Positions 59,612 to 64,000 of a DNA stretch of 64,000 nt are shown in pieces; positions within the stretch are counted from its first letter, which is position 1; the number at the start of each line of letters is the position of its first letter. The stretch is from Isoetes taiwanensis. Taxonomy: Eukaryota; Streptophyta; Lycopodiopsida; Isoetales; Isoetaceae. The DNA is taken from positions 1 to 64,000 of the forward strand of contig JAJEKV010000674.1 in NCBI GenBank assembly GCA_021234155.1, written 5' to 3'. A program made the translations under genes and the position numbers. The notes under the pieces are model-generated. The model was not told the DNA's origin, searched no databases, and saw only the letters and a program-made list of their open reading frames with translations.

Positions 59612-61994
59612 TTCACCCCTCTTAGAAAATAATCTGTCCTCGGCATTGGGGTTAATTAAACAAATGGCCGGTTAATCGAAAAAAGCGCAATAGAAGGAAG
59701 TATCCTTAAACCTTCTTATGATAAGTATGTTAAATGCACCTTGGTGCTTAAACTCTTCTATGCAGATCCATACATGGGCAAGTCACGTCTTGCTTCTTGG
59801 CTGCACATGTGAATACATCGGCATGTACAAGTCCAAGCGTAGAGTTGGCCCTGCCCATTTGGGAAGTAGGTGGTACAGACCACATCATAAGAACTACAAA
59901 GGTTACATTTCAGCTAAGTTAGAGCAGATCTCTAGCGGTGTGGGATGAGGATATATGTTTGTTATGTACATAGCATGGACACATACGATAAACATCTTTG
60001 GAGAGGTAATCTAGGTGGTGACACTAGGAGAGAAAACGGCGTATCCTAAAGTTCTTGATGGAGGGTGCGGAGATACGTTGAAATGTGCAAAGGATGATCA
60101 ATCCGTTGCATGCTAGGGTATGATGTGGTAGTTTGCACTTGAAGTAAATGTCAGCGGCCAATAGAATAAAGCTTAAGGTAGTGGGGTTGAGTAGTACAAT
60201 AGTACAAATTCGGGATAGGTATCAAATAGGAGTTACATGCTAGAAGCTAAAATGTGTCTTGAATAGACACGTAAAACTAACTTTCCCACATGATCCATAC
60301 ACGGATCAGGCGGAGAGGTGACGCCATGGGTTTCATGGAGGTCTCGAACATGGATACAAGTCCGTGTTGTCTCAACATAGATAATTGTAGAAAGGCTCAC
60401 AAAGTACAAGGCAAGCACCTTGTAATTCACGATTTATCTGAAGGCTCACCGGCTCTTAGGCCATGACTATGGCTTAAATGCGGATGCCAAGTCATTTGGA
60501 ATGCGAACAGTGACATGACATCATGGCAGAGAAATGTAATGAGTAACATTTCGGGATGTAGGACAATGTTGGATTATAACTCCCAATGATAGGTAGGTTT
60601 ACAATATAAGGGCCATATAATAGTGGCTTAGAAGGCACAAGGCGGTTAACGGATACGTAAAAGGAGTAATTGGATTGGTGACTCTCTTGAATATAGATCA
60701 CAACTAAAAGGATGATTTGTATCTGATGTGGCTGATGCATGATATTTAGCAATCTGGATAGATAGGTTATTACCTAACATGAAGGGTGGTCATTGCTAAT
60801 ATACAAAAGGTAGATTTGCGGCTTGAAAGGCGGCAAGAGCTGAAAAACTCCTTAAAGATTTGGTGCATGGCTTAGGGAAGAAGACTTCCATGTCCTAAGA
60901 CAAGATGGTGAATTGAATTCACCAAGGACATTTTAATAAATAGATAGATAGGTAGATAGCATTTATATGTCATGCCACATTGGCGTCCACGAGGACATAT
61001 GATGGACCCCGGAGACTTGAACACAATATCTACGAATAGAGGAGGCCTACCTTGGGGGTCTTTGGGTGGTCTTGTCCTTTGGGACATTCACATAACCTTG
61101 GAATCACGTAAGTTCATTTGTGGAACTTAGCGCCATTTGGGGATTAAAGGAATGGTTGGAAATACTTTTCCCCAACCATATTTGGATACCCTAGAAGGAG
61201 GTGAGTAATCAACAAGGGTTGGGTGGCATTGGATTATCTGGGGAGAACAACTCTAAAAAAAAAGGTAGATTGTTGTCACTTTGGTGGTGTGGTGGTGAGA
61301 TAACTACTCATAGCCATGTAGGCGGTGAAGTTTGGCACAAAATGATACCAAGGTTTGTACCCAACAAAAGGACTCATTACATTATTTGAGTATGTGCCAT
61401 GATCTAGGGGAAGTGATCCGTAAAAGGAACAAGACCAATGAGAAGGAATATTGAAGGGTGGTAGGATCAAAGGAATCCAAACCGATGGTCTAGAGGGTCT
61501 TTGCATGGCAGTCCCTAGTCGGTTGGGCGACAAAGAGATCCTTTCTCTCAGGAGGCCGGGGAGGCGAGTCAAGGTTTAGACACTAGAGTGAGGCAGCGTT
61601 AATTAGAATTATGTTTATAAAACATTACTTATATAACGTCGAATAAGGTCTAATATAAAGCATATGAATGTAGTATGGATTGAATCATGGCAAGGGCGAA
61701 GAAAAGCTGTGTTATCAAGGCATCGCCAAAGGACAATAATAATTAAAGTTATGGATGGAGGCAGCGAGATAACTTGGGCATTATTATCGTCGCCTAAAGA
61801 ATATCAAGGATATAACACATCTTTGCTATTCTAGAGAGTTGCCACATGTCGTTAATTAAATTCGAATTAGTCCCACCAAGTGAGTTGATGTTATCATAAC
61901 AAGTTGGCGGACTTGTTAGATTACGATCGTGTCATTTTGGTCGGTTTATTCCTAGGGGATACTAGCTTTATATATGGTTAACAGTTATCCGGTT

Positions 61995-62205
61995 GACTAT
62001 GGCGGAGAAAGGTCGACTCAGTGGCCATGGCAAGAGTGCTTACTCCGGCGGCTATGGCGAGAGAGCTTGCTCCGGCTATATGGCGAGAGAGCTTGCTGCT
62101 CGGCTATGGCGAGAGAGCTTGCTCCGGCGGCTATGGCGAGAGCTTGCTCCGTGCTATGGCGAGAGAGCTTGCTCGGCGGCTATGGCGAGAGAGCTTGCCC
62201 CTGGG
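61995..62205. repeat. ~27-bp minisatellite (CTATGGCGAGAGAGCTTGCTC)
   Basis: About six clear units (62055, 62083, 62111, 62136, 62155 and 62180 approx.) plus a degenerate start. Variable linkers (CGGCGG, CGTG, CGG) change the frame between units, so the open frames across it are not genes. Confidence 0.8.
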
Positions 62206-62309
62206 CGGAGTTCTTTGCCTCCACTTCGTGGGTTTACCAAAGGCGGCTCTAATTTTTAAAATATAGATGCATTATAAATATTAGAAAAAGGGTTATATCC
62301 CTTCAAGAA

Positions 62310-62530
62310 AGAAGTTGGCTTATTGGTGAAGGTGTTGGTTTGGGTCTTGAAGGTGAGGGGTTCAAGACCCCATAGTACCCTTTTATATAAAAGTTGCTAT
62401 CTGAGAAATAGAGTACTATATGTGTATAAGAAATATGTGAAACACATATGTTACATTCAAAGAGAGTTTGGTGTGGTGGTAGGCACCTAGGTTTGGAGAT
62501 TCGAGAGGTCATGGGTTCAAATGGGTTGAG
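62310..62530 (+). repeat. Two tRNA-like (SINE-type) units in a row
   Basis: Unit 1 (about 62315-62380) has TGGCTTATTGGTGAAGG then a B-box GGGGTTCAAGACCCC, which could form a T-arm stem. Unit 2 (62463-62530) has GTGGTGGTAGGC then GGGTTCAAATGGG. Spacing is tRNA-like in both, but no full cloverleaf is present. Confidence 0.45.
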
Positions 62531-62923
62531 GCGCCATAAAATATGTATATAAAGAAAAATAATAAAATTTTTATATCGGCGGAAATCTGGCGTTTTTTAT
62601 ACGGTCGGGCGCCGCTTGACATTATCTGCAGCGTTTCTACGGCGTCGTGAGTCGATCAAAAGCAAAGCGGCGCCCGAGTTGACTTTTCGGGGCCCCTCCT
62701 TGACCATTTTTCGCCGACTAACGGTTGTCCTAGGGTATTTGGGGTGCGCCCGATCCAATGGAGCCATTTTCGCCTTCATCCCAGCTACCTACAAAGGTTA
62801 TAGCCCCTCCAAACTTGGGTCCTCCGATTAAGCCCTAACTTCTTTAAACCTAACCGGCGAGCTACGAGTTAGAGTTTGGCGGTGCTATGATTACGGTCAA
62901 CCGAATCATGGCTCGATCACAAT

Positions 62924-64000
62924 TGTGGCGCTCCCTTCATATATCGACACCCGGCCGTATACATGCGAGGGGACTTTCCCCTCCCATGGCAACCAACTAG
63001 CCATGGCGGGGCCCTCCGTCTATTCCGGGCCATCTATGAAATGATGCCCGAAAGAAGGACACTGAAAGGGTCATTCGCCCCACGCCTTCAATGGGACTCC
63101 TACGTCGGCGGAAGCATGAATACAAGGGTTAGCACCACGGCATAAATCATATATAAATAACCACCACGCGAAGGGTGGGCATCCATCAAATACCAGCGGC
63201 ATAGAATATGCATCTAAACCTAAGAAAACACCCAAACCCCGGGTTCTACCCAGGCTTCGGACTCGGTGAGGATGGCCCGAATTTGGGCCTCAAGAGATCA
63301 GCCAGACCAGGAGTCTTGGCATGGCGTTGGCTGGCATAGAACATCGGCTAGGGTTGACCACTCCATCCGCCCCTCACTGTGCACACTTTGCGGATGGGTC
63401 AATTCACGCTATGGCTTTGCTATAGCCTTCAGGGAAACGCAGGTTCAAGGTATCACCCTTTGAGCCTACTCCCGGGTTCATGGCGCCTGGTCCGATGAGG
63501 CAGGTCGGGGAAGCGTCCCCTTCGGAATCCGCGGTGGTTCCATGGGTGAGCTAGAGAATACGTGCAAAACTACGGCGACCCCCGCATCCGTGCAGAGCTT
63601 ACTCACCTAAATCTACTCAAAGTGCATGGTGCCCCATACGGGTCACACCACTACACCCGGGGAGTGTCCGGACCCATACCGGCCCTCTCAGGTGGACCTG
63701 CTATCGGGGCCTAGCCCTTGTAGGAGTCCGGGAGCCTTGTATGTTGCGTGCGGGACCCCACCCCCACTTCACCCTTGTGTTCCTTATGCGGTGCTTAAGC
63801 CGGTCCATAAGCGTCTATGACCCGGTGGGCTCTTGTACACAGCCATAATATTGGGAATTACTGGGGTTTTATCTAGGAACATACTAGCATTATATGAGTT
63901 AGGAGGTCTCTACCCGCCCTTATTTCCCCATTTCGAGTGATACCATACAAAGAACTATCAATCCATCCTTTTTAGGAACCAAACCAGAATCGAATATAAA
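62924..64000 (-). repeat. 5' LTR, partial (runs off the window)
   Basis: Opens TGTGGCGCTCCC at 62924 and follows the 3' LTR to the window end (AATCGAATATAAA, equivalent to about 55442). About 590 bp of the LTR should lie beyond the window. Confidence 0.8.

Larger units (their letters stand above)
56071..62923 (-). other. Internal region of the LTR element, no gag-pol
   Basis: Repeated scanning for reverse transcriptase (PFGL, YxDD), integrase and zinc-knuckle motifs on both strands gives nothing. Frames are all under 135 codons. A small basic frame at 62597-62779 (minus; MAPLDRAHPKYPRTTVSRRK) lies where a gag leader would start. A second LTR-end-like junction (GGGCGTCACATTCACCCCTC, ending at 59611) with its own polypurine tract shows that a related element was nested or recombined here. 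Confidence 0.5.
54402..64000 (-). mobile_element. LTR retrotransposon (LARD-like, Ty3/gypsy-type ends), truncated by the window end
   Basis: Two direct repeats share over 1 kb: 54402-56070 and 62924 to the window end. The LTR opens TGTGACGCTCCC and closes GGCGTCACA. On the minus strand a polypurine tract AAGGTGGGGAGAA (56071-56083 region) abuts the LTR at 56070, and a primer-binding-like TTGTGATCGAGCC lies next to the other LTR at 62923, so the element points left. The internal 6.85 kb has no recognisable gag, protease, reverse transcriptase or integrase on either strand, as in large retrotransposon derivatives. Confidence 0.75.

Noticed and set aside
61974-62266. Repetitive YGERACSGG-type frames
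   Set aside because: They are a product of a ~27-bp minisatellite with frame-changing linkers.
56071-62923. A hidden gag-pol gene on either strand of the LTR element
   Set aside because: No PFGL/YxDD, integrase HHCC or zinc-knuckle motif was found by reading the frames; all frames are short.

Overview
This is nuclear DNA of a land plant. Three multi-exon genes give their best match to conserved plant proteins (an SDS22-type protein phosphatase 1 regulator, a cytosolic phosphomannomutase, an STK19 homologue). Introns are short (about 65 to 450 bp) with plant-like splice sites, and most of the remaining sequence is plant-type transposon debris. The species cannot be named from the sequence; short introns and the element families seen would fit a seed-free plant, but that is only a leaning.

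Layout. 1-409: C-terminal piece of an unrecognised gene. 1930-3475: three tandem copies of a ~600-bp repeat. 4188-11614: a decayed two-gene mobile element. Its leftward gene encodes a ParB-like domain followed by a methyltransferase-like domain. Its rightward gene encodes a DUF8039-like plus DUF7869-like transposase-type protein. The ~0.8 kb between them is packed with GGCGCC-centred palindromes. 12000-13310: simple repeats and an orphan ORF. 14050-14800: Ty3/gypsy reverse transcriptase remnant. 17635: tRNA-Ser(GCU) fragment. 19705-19905: SINE. 20350-21814: SDS22-like gene, with a 200-bp hairpin just upstream and a receptor-kinase remnant downstream.

25020-33625: a complete Mutator-like element with ~270-bp terminal inverted repeats and a 9-bp target duplication (GTGCTTAAT). 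It carries a decayed transposase gene, two small leftward genes, and three arrays built from the GGTTAATGTGGCC core of its own termini. 35054-35563: LINE C-terminus. 36518-45550: a 9.03-kb Helitron in minus orientation that split a small inverted-repeat element into 36405-36517 and 45551-45793. It carries a captured gene fragment, a foldback element and several tandem duplications.

46773-54043 is the gene island: phosphomannomutase (minus), STK19 homologue (plus, head-to-head), a transposon-like fragment with a 57-bp palindromic minisatellite, then an unrecognised intact 350-residue gene (minus). 54402 to the window end: an LTR retrotransposon in minus orientation with 1.67-kb LTRs and a 6.85-kb internal region lacking recognisable gag-pol.

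The four host genes are frame-perfect across 6, 11, 8 and 3 exons, whereas nearly every transposon gene has frameshifts and in-frame stops. The breaks therefore look like biological decay rather than assembly error. The most interesting theme is that three unrelated mobile regions each carry an array of their own private palindromic motif next to their genes.
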